64,000 bases of DNA from Betaproteobacteria bacterium UBA2592 (GCA_002340095.1 DDKS01000033.1:38952-102951); one strand, 5' to 3'; numbered from the stretch's first letter, positions 8,465 through 16,481 are shown. The notes: generated by a model from the letters alone, not told the origin. A program made the numbers and translations.

Positions 8465-10114
8465 ATGAAATTCCTCGACACCCTGCCACTGGCCCTGACG
8501 CCGCTCTCCCCCATCCACATCGGCTGCGGCGAAGATTTCGAGCCGACCCACTACGTCATCGATGACGGCCTGCTCTACGGCTTCGACCCGGCCCGGGCGA
8601 TGCTGCCCGAGCACCTCGGCAAACGCCTCGGCGAACTGGGCGACAAGGCCGACCTGCTCGGCATCCAACGCTTCTTCCGCGAACACTCAGCCCACTTCAC
8701 CCCCTTTGCCGACACCCTGATCCCGGTCGCCCAGGGGCTGGCCGCCGACTACAAAAAGCAAGTCGGCCAGGTGGCCAATCGGGAAGGCAACGGCAAGTTT
8801 GCGATCAATCTACTCTCCATCGAACGCACCAGCCACACCGGCGGCCAGCCCTACATTCCCGGCAGCAGCTTCAAGGGGGCCTTGCGCACGGCCTGGCTGG
8901 ACAGGCTCAACAACGGCCAGCGCGTCACCGACCCCGATGAGCGGCGCAATGTCAGCAAACTCGAAAAACGTCTGTTCGACGGCGATTTCGCCACCAGCCC
9001 CCTGCGCCTCATCAAACCCTCCGACCTGATGCCGGTGGGCGACATTGCCCGCCAGGTGCTGTACGCGGTCAATCTCAAGAAAGATCGCGTACTCGATAAA
9101 GCCACGGGCCAGGAGCGACTCCCTCGGGGTGTTGTCGCCCGCAAGGAATGCATCCAGCCCGGTCAGTTCCGCGCGTTCACCGGCAGTCTGACCCTGCAGG
9201 ACCTGCTCGGCCAGACCGATCCCGACCCCAGAAAGCGCACCACCCCAGCCCCATCCCTGCGATTGAATGACATCGCCCAACTGGCCCATGCCACCAATCG
9301 CTATCACCTGCCCAGGCTCCGTGCGGAAATTCAGCAGCTCGACCAGCGCGGCCAGGTCAGCCCCGCCTGGAAAAAGGCCATCGAAACCTTGTTGACCGCA
9401 GAAATCGGCCCCCTGCTCGACAGTGGCCGCGCCATGCTGATCCGCCTCGGCCGTTACGGCGGCGCCGAAAGCAAGACCCTCTCCGGCGAGGGCGTGGCCC
9501 AGATCAAGATCATGCAGGGCAACGGCCAGCCCGCCATTTACGAAAGCCACACCAGAACCGTCTGGCTGGCGGCCGAAACCAGCAACGACCGCAAGCACCT
9601 GCTCCCCTTCGGCTGGACCCTGGTCGAAATCGACCCACAAGGCGAACTTCCGCAACTGCGCGCCTGGTGCCAGCAGCAGGCGGCCGCCCGACCGGACATG
9701 GACGCCATCCGCCAGCGATTTGCCGCGGAAAGAGCCGCAGCGGCTGCCCGGGCTGCCCAGCAGCACGCCGAACGGCAAGCCGCAGAAGCCGCCGAACAAG
9801 CCCGGCAGGCCGCCGCCGCCGAACGCGCCGCCCGGCTGCAAACCCTGAGCGCCAACCTGCAGGCCGTTGAAACCTTCATCGACGAATGCCGCAAACGCCA
9901 CGAACAGCTCCGGGGCGGCAAGGACAAGCCCAACACCACCTACCACGCCAAGGCCAATGCCCTGGCCAGGCTCGCCCACGAAGAAAGCGGCTGGACCCAG
10001 GAAGAAAAGACGGCCGCTGCGGATGCCATCGAAGCCTGGCTGCCGCAGATCGTTGCCATCGACGCCAAGGAAATCCGCAAGAAACTCAAACTGGCCGCCC
10101 TGCGCGGACAGTAA
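8465..10114 (+). CDS. csm5: Csm5, type III-A Cas7-like subunit with long C-terminal extension
   Basis: A 549-residue RAMP protein that binds the 3' side of the crRNA and aids its trimming. The start is chosen at MKFLDTLPLALTPLSPIHIGCGEDFEP, where family similarity begins; the upstream open frame is low-complexity. RAMP loops appear in QPYIPGSSFKGALRTAW and in the RLGRYGGAESKTLSGEG segment. Known Csm5 proteins are about 350-400 residues. Here about 150 more follow: an Ala/Gln/Arg-rich helical stretch (about 415-465), probably coiled coil, then a compact helical tail ending KEIRKKLKLAALRGQ. The function of this extension is unknown. Confidence 0.9.
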   Translation: MKFLDTLPLALTPLSPIHIGCGEDFEPTHYVIDDGLLYGFDPARAMLPEHLGKRLGELGDKADLLGIQRFFREHSAHFTPFADTLIPVAQGLAADYKKQVGQVANREGNGKFAINLLSIERTSHTGGQPYIPGSSFKGALRTAWLDRLNNGQRVTDPDERRNVSKLEKRLFDGDFATSPLRLIKPSDLMPVGDIARQVLYAVNLKKDRVLDKATGQERLPRGVVARKECIQPGQFRAFTGSLTLQDLLGQTDPDPRKRTTPAPSLRLNDIAQLAHATNRYHLPRLRAEIQQLDQRGQVSPAWKKAIETLLTAEIGPLLDSGRAMLIRLGRYGGAESKTLSGEGVAQIKIMQGNGQPAIYESHTRTVWLAAETSNDRKHLLPFGWTLVEIDPQGELPQLRAWCQQQAAARPDMDAIRQRFAAERAAAAARAAQQHAERQAAEAAEQARQAAAAERAARLQTLSANLQAVETFIDECRKRHEQLRGGKDKPNTTYHAKANALARLAHEESGWTQEEKTAAADAIEAWLPQIVAIDAKEIRKKLKLAALRGQ

Positions 10115-10139
10115 GCTGACAACGCCACCCCGGAGACCC

Positions 10140-10445
10140 ATGACCACCTGGTTCATCACCCGCCACCCCGGCGCCCGGCAATGGGCAGAACGGCAGGGGC
10201 TGCACATCGACCGGCATGAGGCGCACCTGGACCCGGCCGATGTGCAAAGCGGCGACACCGTCATTGGCACCCTGCCCGTCCAGCTTGCGGCCGAAATCTG
10301 CGCGCGTGGAGCGCGCTACCTGCACTTAAGCATCAACCTGCCCGCCGCAGCCCGGGGCAAGGACTTGAGTGCCGATGAACTCAAGCATTACCAGGCCCGC
10401 CTGGAAGCCTTCCACGTCAAGAAAGAAAGTGAGCCCCAGCCATGA
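10140..10445 (+). CDS. csx16: Csx16 (VVA1548 family), putative cyclic oligoadenylate ring nuclease
   Basis: A 101-residue protein beginning MTTWFITRHPGARQWAERQG, the signature of the Csx16/VVA1548 family (TIGR02620) seen only with type III systems. Recent work groups Csx15, Csx16 and Csx20 as small ring nucleases that degrade cyclic tetra-adenylate; for this copy the activity is inferred from family. The stop overlaps the can2 start (ATGA), pairing a likely off-switch directly with the effector it would control. Confidence 0.85.
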   Translation: MTTWFITRHPGARQWAERQGLHIDRHEAHLDPADVQSGDTVIGTLPVQLAAEICARGARYLHLSINLPAAARGKDLSADELKHYQARLEAFHVKKESEPQP

Positions 10446-11581
10446 GCGCCCCCATCCTCCTCTGTTTTGCCACCGGACAGAATCTGGCCAACCTCATTCC
10501 GGCCCTGCAACTGCGGCCCGAAACGGTCTGGATCCTGACCACCCCGGCCATGCAAGCCCAGGCACAAGTCCTCAGGAAATTGCTGGAGCGTCACCAGATC
10601 AGCAGCCAGATTGAAGCCTTTGCCGATGACGACATCACCACCCTGCAAGCCGAATCCCTGCGCATTGCCGAAAAACTGGACGGCCAACCGGTGATCTTCA
10701 ACGCCACCGGTGGCACCAAGCAAATGGCCTTCATCATGGCAGACAACGCCCTGCAGGTGCTGGGCCCCGAAGTACAAGGCGTGATCTATGCCGACACCCA
10801 GCACCAGCGCATTGACTGGCTGCGCCCCGCCGCACGCGGCAGTGACCCCATGGACAACCTGCTCACCCTGGAAGACATCCTCGGTGCGCAGGGCTACCGG
10901 CTTGGTGAAGTCAAGAGCCGGCAGCCGGAATGGATTGCAAAAGTGGAAGCACGCAGTCAAATGACCCGAGAACTGGGCGAGAAAGTGGACAAGCTGGGAG
11001 GACTGTTCGGCGCACTGAACGGACTCGCCCAGAAGGCCCTGCGCGACCCGGCACGGCCCCAGTACCATCAGGAATTCGACTACGCCCCCTCGCAGCAATA
11101 CGCCGACATCCTGCGCCAGGCCAACAAATATCAACTGCTGAAATGGGATGGCGACATTGCCATCGAATTCTCGGGAGAAGACGCCGCCCGCTACTTCGGC
11201 GGCGGCTGGATCGAGGAATACCTCTTCTTCAAACTGCGCGGCAACCACCCCAGGGACTTTGTCATCAGCGCCGAAATCATTGCCCCGGACGGCAAGACCA
11301 GCAACGAAATGGATGCCCTCGTCGTGCACCGCAATCGCCTGCTCGCCATCGAATGCAAGACCAGCCGCTTTGGCCGCGATGCCGGCAAGGACGCCGACAT
11401 CATGTACAAAATCGACAGCCTGGCACAACGCGCGGGCGGCCTCATGCACAAGGGCATGCTGCTCTCTGCCCGCCCGTTAGACGAAGTCAGTGCGGCCCGG
11501 GCCCGGGAACACGGCATCGAAGTTCTGGCTGGCCCCCACCTCAAGAAACTCACGGAGCGGTTACATCAATGGATGGACTGA
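10442..11581 (+). CDS. can2: Can2/Card1 family effector: CARF domain plus PD-(D/E)XK nuclease
   Basis: A 379-residue protein of the DUF1887 (Card1/Can2) family. The N-terminal CARF domain shows FNATGGTKQMAFIMADNAL, the conserved ligand-binding strand and helix. The C-terminal nuclease carries the D-(x)n-ExK core in EMDALVVHRNRLLAIECKT, with Asp near 291, Glu near 304 and Lys near 306, preceded by GGWIEEYLFF. Studied relatives form dimers switched on by cyclic tetra-adenylate to cut DNA and/or single-stranded RNA. All catalytic residues look intact. It overlaps csx16 upstream by four bases and cas6 downstream by thirteen. Confidence 0.93.
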   Translation: MSAPILLCFATGQNLANLIPALQLRPETVWILTTPAMQAQAQVLRKLLERHQISSQIEAFADDDITTLQAESLRIAEKLDGQPVIFNATGGTKQMAFIMADNALQVLGPEVQGVIYADTQHQRIDWLRPAARGSDPMDNLLTLEDILGAQGYRLGEVKSRQPEWIAKVEARSQMTRELGEKVDKLGGLFGALNGLAQKALRDPARPQYHQEFDYAPSQQYADILRQANKYQLLKWDGDIAIEFSGEDAARYFGGGWIEEYLFFKLRGNHPRDFVISAEIIAPDGKTSNEMDALVVHRNRLLAIECKTSRFGRDAGKDADIMYKIDSLAQRAGGLMHKGMLLSARPLDEVSAARAREHGIEVLAGPHLKKLTERLHQWMD

Positions 11582-12603
11582 GCATTTCCCTCGCCCGCTA
11601 CCGCTTCCACTTCACCGCCACCACCCCGGTGCAATTTCCGGAATGGGCGGGCTCCACCCTGCGCGGCGGCTTTGGCCACGCGCTGCGCCACGCCGCCTGC
11701 ATGACCCGGCAAAAAGACTGCAACGGCTGCCCCCTGCAAGCCACCTGCCCCTACCCGGCCCTGTTCGCCCCGCCCGCCCGGACACTCCCCCTGCAAAAAC
11801 TCACCCAAGCCCCTGCCCCCTATGTCATCGAACCCGAAGGCTGGGGCATACGGCGCATCGAACCCGGGCAGAACTGGCACCTGGACATGGTACTCATGGG
11901 CCGCGCCCTGCACGAACTGCCCCTCATCACCCTGGCCTGGCAAAGGGCCGCCGCCCGGGGCCTGGGCATGGGAGATGGACGCTCGGCCCTCACCCACGTG
12001 GAAGTGCAGCACCAGGACGGACACCTGCACCCCGTGCTGGAAAACCCCCAGGCACGCTTTGCAGACCACCCCATTCCCCCGCTGGACCTGCGCCTGAACA
12101 GCAAGGGCCCGGTGCATCTGTGCATCACCACCCCCCTGCGCCTCCAGGAAAACGGCAAGGCTCTCCCCCCCGCCCGGCTGGATGCAGGCCGGCTGCTCAT
12201 GCAGGTGGTCCGCCGCGTCAGCCTCATCGCCACCTGCCACGGATCGGGACCACCGCACTGGGACTATGGCAAGCTCAAGACACAAGCCCAAGCCGTGCGT
12301 GATGAAAGGCAGTTGCGCTGGCTGGACTGGACCCGGCACTCCGCACGCCAGCAACAGACCATGCAACTGGGAGGCGTGGTGGGCGACTGGACCCTCCACG
12401 ATCTCCCCCCCGAATTCCTGCCCCTGCTCAAACTGGGAGAATGGCTGCACATCGGCAAGGAAACCGTATTCGGGCTGGGCCGTTACCATATCCGGCAAGA
12501 CAACTCGCCCATCGTGACGAAAGGCCCCGAACACTCCTGGCAAGCCATTGAAAAGGAAGGGAAAAGCAGGACACCGCAGATTCAACCAAGCCCTGATTTC
12601 TAA
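11569..12603 (+). CDS. cas6: Cas6 pre-crRNA processing endoribonuclease, 3' end inside the first CRISPR repeat
   Basis: A 344-residue RAMP protein (PF10040-type Cas6). Features are the N-terminal RFHFTATTPVQFPEWAGSTLRGGFG, the Cys motif CNGCPLQATCPYPALF and the C-terminal glycine-rich loop GKETVFGLGRYHI. Cas6 cuts each repeat to leave an 8-nt 5' handle, here most likely AUUAAGAC. The start is the ATG at 11569, inside the can2 end. The last codons (IQPSPDF, stop TAA at 12601) lie within repeat 1, so gene and array overlap by 25 bases. The gene must be co-transcribed with the array at least in part. Confidence 0.92.
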   Translation: MDGLSISLARYRFHFTATTPVQFPEWAGSTLRGGFGHALRHAACMTRQKDCNGCPLQATCPYPALFAPPARTLPLQKLTQAPAPYVIEPEGWGIRRIEPGQNWHLDMVLMGRALHELPLITLAWQRAAARGLGMGDGRSALTHVEVQHQDGHLHPVLENPQARFADHPIPPLDLRLNSKGPVHLCITTPLRLQENGKALPPARLDAGRLLMQVVRRVSLIATCHGSGPPHWDYGKLKTQAQAVRDERQLRWLDWTRHSARQQQTMQLGGVVGDWTLHDLPPEFLPLLKLGEWLHIGKETVFGLGRYHIRQDNSPIVTKGPEHSWQAIEKEGKSRTPQIQPSPDF

Positions 12604-13442
12604 GGGATTAAGACAGACCTTGTTACAGACTCTCTCTAATGCTTGCTCGATTCAACCAAGCCCTGATTTCTAAGGGATTAAGACGCTTGCCGATTTTCTC
12701 ACATTGCTGATAGATGTTGATTCAACCAAGCCCTGATTTCTAAGGGATTAAGACCGCCCGACATTACGTTTTGAACTTTCAGCATGGATTCAACCAAGCC
12801 CTGATTTCTAAGGGATTAAGACATATCCTGCAAGTTTAAGCTGCGTACTTAGACTCGATTCAACCAAGCCCTGATTTCTAAGGGATTAAGACGCAATAAT
12901 AGCCCGTTTAGCTCTCAGTTCGCGATTCAACCAAGCCCTGATTTCTAAGGGATTAAGACGCTTCTTTACTGTCGGTATTATCTACCACATAAGCGATTCA
13001 ACCAAGCCCTGATTTCTAAGGGATTAAGACAGGTCGATCTGTCCAAGGGCAATCTGCTCTTTGAGATTCAACCAAGCCCTGATTTCTAAGGGATTAAGAC
13101 TAATGGTCTTTTCATGCTTGAACATATACGACGATTCAACCAAGCCCTGATTTCTAAGGGATTAAGACACAGAATCGTTTCCATGTTGTCAAGCGTTTTC
13201 GATTCAACCAAGCCCTGATTTCTAAGGGATTAAGACTTCGCACGTTGCAGATATTCAGATGATGTAACAGATTCAACCAAGCCCTGATTTCTAAGGGATT
13301 AAGACAACACGACCCATCTTGATGTGATCAGCCAGGCCGATTCAACCAAGCCCTGATTTCTAAGGGATTAAGACAGGCGATGATTTTCAAATCAAGCCCG
13401 GCGCCGGATTCAACCAAGCCCTGATTTCCAAGGGATCAAGAC
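12579..13442 (+). CRISPR. CRISPR array, 13 repeats of 36 bp and 12 spacers
   Basis: Repeats start GATTCAACCAAGCCCTGATT and end CTAAGGGATTAAGAC. They begin at 12579, 12649, 12719, 12787, 12857, 12924, 12995, 13065, 13133, 13201, 13270, 13339 and 13407. The first twelve are identical; the last has two T-to-C changes, marking the old end. Spacers are 31-35 bp and clearly more AT-rich than the host DNA. The repeat has a short CCCT/AGGG stem, and the 3' end ATTAAGAC should be the crRNA handle, so transcription runs left to right. No separate leader exists, because the leader side is cas6 coding sequence. The 225 bases from 13443 to the PcfJ-like gene hold nothing I can assign. Confidence 0.98.
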
Positions 13443-13667
13443 AAAAGTCAATTGCCGGCCAGAAGAACGACAAGGCTTCCTGCGAGCTTTCGTGCGCCCC
13501 CCCGATGGGCGGCCGGCACGGCCCCTCTGAGGTGTGATGTTCGCTTCCCCGGGTCTGCTGGATGGGATGGATTTCTTCCGAGGGCGAAAGGCTTCCCGCC
13601 TTGATCCCGCTGCAAGCTCAAAACCGCATTGCACGGTTCTTGCGCCGGCCCGGTGCAGAGCACGGGC

Positions 13668-14693
13668 TCAGTCAAGCAGGCAGCAGTTCAGGTCGGCCCA
13701 TTCCCGCTCTTGTTCGGCATGGGGCGGCAAGGCCCTGATTTTTCGGCGTGTCGCTTGCCCCCGGATCTCGTCGATCTCGCGGCGCAGCGGCCCGTTCTGC
13801 CAGTAAAGCTCTTCATGCAGTTGGGCCACGGCTTCGGCGGCTTCGGCGAGGGGCGGCGGAACCGCGGCATTCCGCCTGCCGCGTATGTCATGGACGCCCC
13901 AGCAGCCCTGGCTTTCCTCTTCAACGGCCAGGGTGGCCACGTGATGCCCAGCCTTGCGTTCAAAGACCCGGTAGATCCGGATCAGCCGTTCCTGGCAGGC
14001 ATCGGCATAGATGGCAACGCAGTGCTGCATGACATCGCCTTCTTCTTCCAGTTCCTGGGCGTTGACCAGGGCGATAAAGACGTAGCCGTGGTATTCCATG
14101 CGCCGGATGAAAATCGGCCACTGCGCCTCCCGATGCGGCGTGTGGTGGGCTGCCTCCAGGGTGATGCGGGGTTTGGATTGCGCATAGGCAGCCTCGATGG
14201 CAGCCCAGCCCGATTTCAGGCGGTTGCTGTCCAGCGCCCGCAGTCCGTCTTGCACGGCCTTGCTCACGATGGGGGTGATGTGGCGGTGAAGGTAATCGCG
14301 CAGGTTCGCTTCAGGGTGCTCGTACTGCTGCACCAGGCAGGCTTTCCAGACCGCGCGCAGGAGCAGCGGCGGCACATTTGCCAGACGCGAAAAGCCCCAT
14401 TCGGGCAGGGTGCCAATGAGTTCCGGGGGTGGGGGCACGTCCATTTCGCAGGCGGCCAGAAGGGCCAGCAGTTGCGTGGCTCGAATGCGACGAAGGTTGG
14501 GGCTATGGTGTTCTTCGCCGATGTAATCCCCCAGGGCTTCGATGAGGGCATCGCCAAAATCCAGGTAGAGCCGCCAGCCGCGCCGGGTCACGCCTTTTTC
14601 CTTGAGGGCCTGCTTGAGGGCGGCCAGCCGCTCACCGGGCTCCGAGGCCGGGATTGCGTAAAGAAAGGGCAGCAGTTCGTGACGAATGGGCAT
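13668..14693 (-). CDS. PcfJ-like domain protein
   Basis: A 341-residue protein convergent with the array and divergent from cas2. The C-terminal half carries the PcfJ-like pattern: GDVMQHCVAIYADACQERLI, then YRVFERKAGHHVATLAVEE, then GVHDIRGRRNAAVPP. The N-terminal 150 residues are helical with no family I recognise. PcfJ was named from a conjugative plasmid and its molecular role is unknown. Its place between the array and the adaptation genes is odd. It may be a passenger, or a CRISPR accessory or regulator; nothing here decides between these. Confidence 0.75.
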   Translation of the reverse strand: MPIRHELLPFLYAIPASEPGERLAALKQALKEKGVTRRGWRLYLDFGDALIEALGDYIGEEHHSPNLRRIRATQLLALLAACEMDVPPPPELIGTLPEWGFSRLANVPPLLLRAVWKACLVQQYEHPEANLRDYLHRHITPIVSKAVQDGLRALDSNRLKSGWAAIEAAYAQSKPRITLEAAHHTPHREAQWPIFIRRMEYHGYVFIALVNAQELEEEGDVMQHCVAIYADACQERLIRIYRVFERKAGHHVATLAVEEESQGCWGVHDIRGRRNAAVPPPLAEAAEAVAQLHEELYWQNGPLRREIDEIRGQATRRKIRALPPHAEQEREWADLNCCLLD

Positions 14694-14767
14694 GACAGGG
14701 TAGCCGGCGATGGGGCAGCGTGGGTTCAGGCGGCAGTATCCTGCAGCGGATTGCGCCCTGGCCGGTC

Positions 14768-14779
14768 GGCAAGCTTGCC
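14768..14779. promoter_or_regulatory. Second copy of the cas-operon palindrome, upstream of cas2
   Basis: GGCAAGCTTGCC, identical to the core of the palindrome at 2266-2277, lies 39 bases before the cas2 start and 75 bases before the PcfJ-like start on the other strand. A -10-like TAGCAT sits at 14807-14812, the same 26-base gap as at the first copy. A start point seven bases on would fall at the cas2 ATG, implying a nearly leaderless message, which fits the lack of a ribosome site. Only the sequence identity is certain. Confidence 0.45.
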
Positions 14780-14818
14780 ATCGCCACGGGAGCCCATGGC
14801 CGGGGCTAGCATGGGTGC

Positions 14819-15106
14819 ATGCGTGACGTTGCCCGAACCCTCTATCTGGTCTGTTATGACGTGGCCGACCCGAAGCGGCTCTACCGGGTGCATCGCTTCT
14901 TGCTGGGTTACAAGGTGGGCGGGCAGAAGTCGTTTTTCGAGTGCTGGCTGACGCCGGCCGAGTTGCGCGAGGTGCGGGCCGGCCTGCGGGCACGCATGAA
15001 TCTGGCCGAGGACCGGGCCCATATTTTCCAGCTCGACCCGCGCCAGCAGGTGCGCTGTCTGGGCCAGGCCCAACCGCCCCATGCCGGGGCTTTCCTGATC
15101 GTGTGA
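14819..15106 (+). CDS. cas2: Cas2 (first copy), adaptation endonuclease-fold subunit
   Basis: A 95-residue ferredoxin-fold protein. The first strand TLYLVCYDVADPKRLYRVHRFL carries the conserved Asp after YD, and QKSFFECWLTPAEL is the second strand typical of Cas2. Cas2 dimers bridge two Cas1 dimers to integrate spacers. The ATG at 14819 is chosen because the family begins there. It is followed 11 bases later by cas1, with a GAAAGGAG ribosome site in the gap. Confidence 0.92.
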   Translation: MRDVARTLYLVCYDVADPKRLYRVHRFLLGYKVGGQKSFFECWLTPAELREVRAGLRARMNLAEDRAHIFQLDPRQQVRCLGQAQPPHAGAFLIV

Positions 15107-15117
15107 AAGGAGCCGCC

Positions 15118-16074
15118 ATGACGAGCCTGTATGTGGACCGCAGGAATGTGTGTCTGAAATCCGACGGGGAGGCGCTGGTCTTCTCGGAGAATGGGGAGCG
15201 CATCGGCACGGTGCCGCTCCACCCCCTTTCCCGGGTGTTCCTGCGTGGAGATGTGCAGCTTTCGGCCAGCTTGCTGGGCAAGTTCGGGGAGCATGGTATC
15301 GGCGTGGTGGTGCTCTCTGGCCGCAAGGGCACGCCCACCTTGATGCTGGGCCGCCCCCACAATGACGCGGCGCGGCGCATTGCCCAGTACCGCCTGTCCC
15401 TGGACCCGGTTTTCTGCCTGGGCTTTTCCCGGGCCATCGTCACGGCAAAACTCCAGGGCCAGCTGGAGCTGGTGCGGGAGCGGCGCGATGCTTCGCCTCA
15501 GCATCGCTATCCCCTTTCCCTGTGCGAGCGGCGCATCGCGGGCATGATCGGCCAGGTGGATGCGCAGACCGACATCGCTGCCTTGCGGGGGCTGGAGGGG
15601 GCGGCCGCTGCCGCTTATTTCGAGGCGCTGACCGAAATACTGCCGGCGTCCCTGGGGTTTCATGGGCGCAATCGCCAGCCGCCCCGGGACCCGGTGAACG
15701 CGGCCCTTTCCCTGACTTATACCTTGCTGCATTCGGAGGCGGTACTGGCTTTGTACGGTGCGGGTCTGGATCCCTTCATCGGCTTTTATCACGCCCTGGA
15801 TTTCGGCCGGGAGTCGCTCGCTTGCGATGTCATGGAGGCGCTGCGGCCCCAGGCGGACAGGTTTGTGCTGGAGTTGTTCCGCAAGTTGGTCTTGCGGGCC
15901 GAGGATTTTTCCCGGGTCGATGGGGCCTGCCTGCTGGGCAAGGCGGGTCGATCGAGGTTTTATGGGGCGTACGAGAGCCGCGCCGAGCATTTCCGCCGGG
16001 AACTGGAATTTGCGGTGCGGGATGTGGTGCAGGCACTGGCCCCTGCGGGCGTCGAGGGGGAAGCCGGGGCTTGA
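15118..16074 (+). CDS. cas1: Cas1 CRISPR integrase
   Basis: A 318-residue integrase that inserts new spacers at the leader end of the array. The N-terminal beta domain starts SLYVDRRNVCLKSDGEALVF. The helical catalytic domain includes DPVNAALSLTYTLLHSEAV, with a Glu, and GFYHALDFGRESLACDVMEALRP, with the conserved His and Asp/Glu. No reverse transcriptase or Cas6 fusion is present. It starts after a strong GGAG and its stop is three bases before the second cas2. Confidence 0.95.
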   Translation: MTSLYVDRRNVCLKSDGEALVFSENGERIGTVPLHPLSRVFLRGDVQLSASLLGKFGEHGIGVVVLSGRKGTPTLMLGRPHNDAARRIAQYRLSLDPVFCLGFSRAIVTAKLQGQLELVRERRDASPQHRYPLSLCERRIAGMIGQVDAQTDIAALRGLEGAAAAAYFEALTEILPASLGFHGRNRQPPRDPVNAALSLTYTLLHSEAVLALYGAGLDPFIGFYHALDFGRESLACDVMEALRPQADRFVLELFRKLVLRAEDFSRVDGACLLGKAGRSRFYGAYESRAEHFRRELEFAVRDVVQALAPAGVEGEAGA

Positions 16075-16076
16075 TC

Positions 16077-16412
16077 ATGGATGAATGGGTGATCGGCTAT
16101 GACATCACCTGCCCCCGCCGCCTGCAGCGGGTGCACCGGGCCATGGTGAATGTGGCCACTCCCATCGAATACAGCATTTTCCTGTTCATCGGCAGCGAAA
16201 GGCGGCTGGAGCGCTGCCTCGATGGGATCGAGGCCTTGCTCGATGCGCGGACGGACGATGTGCGCTGTTATCGCCTGCCGGCCCGTGGCCTGCAGGAGCG
16301 CCTGGGCCGGGCTACGTTGCCGGAGGGGATTCAGTGGACGGGCTTGCCTGCTGGCCTGGGGTTTGGCACGGTGAGCGGCGAGGGGGAGGAGCGCTTGGCA
16401 GGCGGCGGCTGA
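16077..16412 (+). CDS. cas2: Second Cas2-like protein
   Basis: A 111-residue protein of the same fold as the first Cas2 but clearly different in sequence. WVIGYDITCPRRLQRVHRAM holds the conserved Asp of strand one, TPIEYSIFLFIGSERRL is strand two, and a 30-residue Gly-rich tail follows the core. It starts within three bases of the cas1 stop. Two distinct Cas2 proteins flanking one Cas1 could form a heterodimer, or one could be a toxin-like or decaying spare copy. The family call is good; the role is inference. Confidence 0.85.
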   Translation: MDEWVIGYDITCPRRLQRVHRAMVNVATPIEYSIFLFIGSERRLERCLDGIEALLDARTDDVRCYRLPARGLQERLGRATLPEGIQWTGLPAGLGFGTVSGEGEERLAGGG

Positions 16413-16450
16413 AAGACGGTTGCGACGAACCGGGCAGGAATCTGGAGGGG

Positions 16451-16481
16451 CTGGCGCGGTGGCTGGCCGCCCCCGCGCCAG
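16451..16481. terminator. Hairpin between the cas2 and alaS tails
   Basis: CTGGCGCGG and CCGCGCCAG form a 9-bp stem with a 13-base loop between two convergent genes. There is no T-run on either side, so its use as a terminator is uncertain. Confidence 0.35.

Noticed and set aside
13443..13667. Leader or second array after the last repeat
   Set aside because: The adjacent repeat is the degenerate one, marking the old end, and the stretch is GC-rich with no further repeats.
13629..14951. Plus-strand frame of about 440 codons after the array
   Set aside because: It is the mirror of the PcfJ-like gene; the minus-strand protein shows a clear domain pattern while this one does not.
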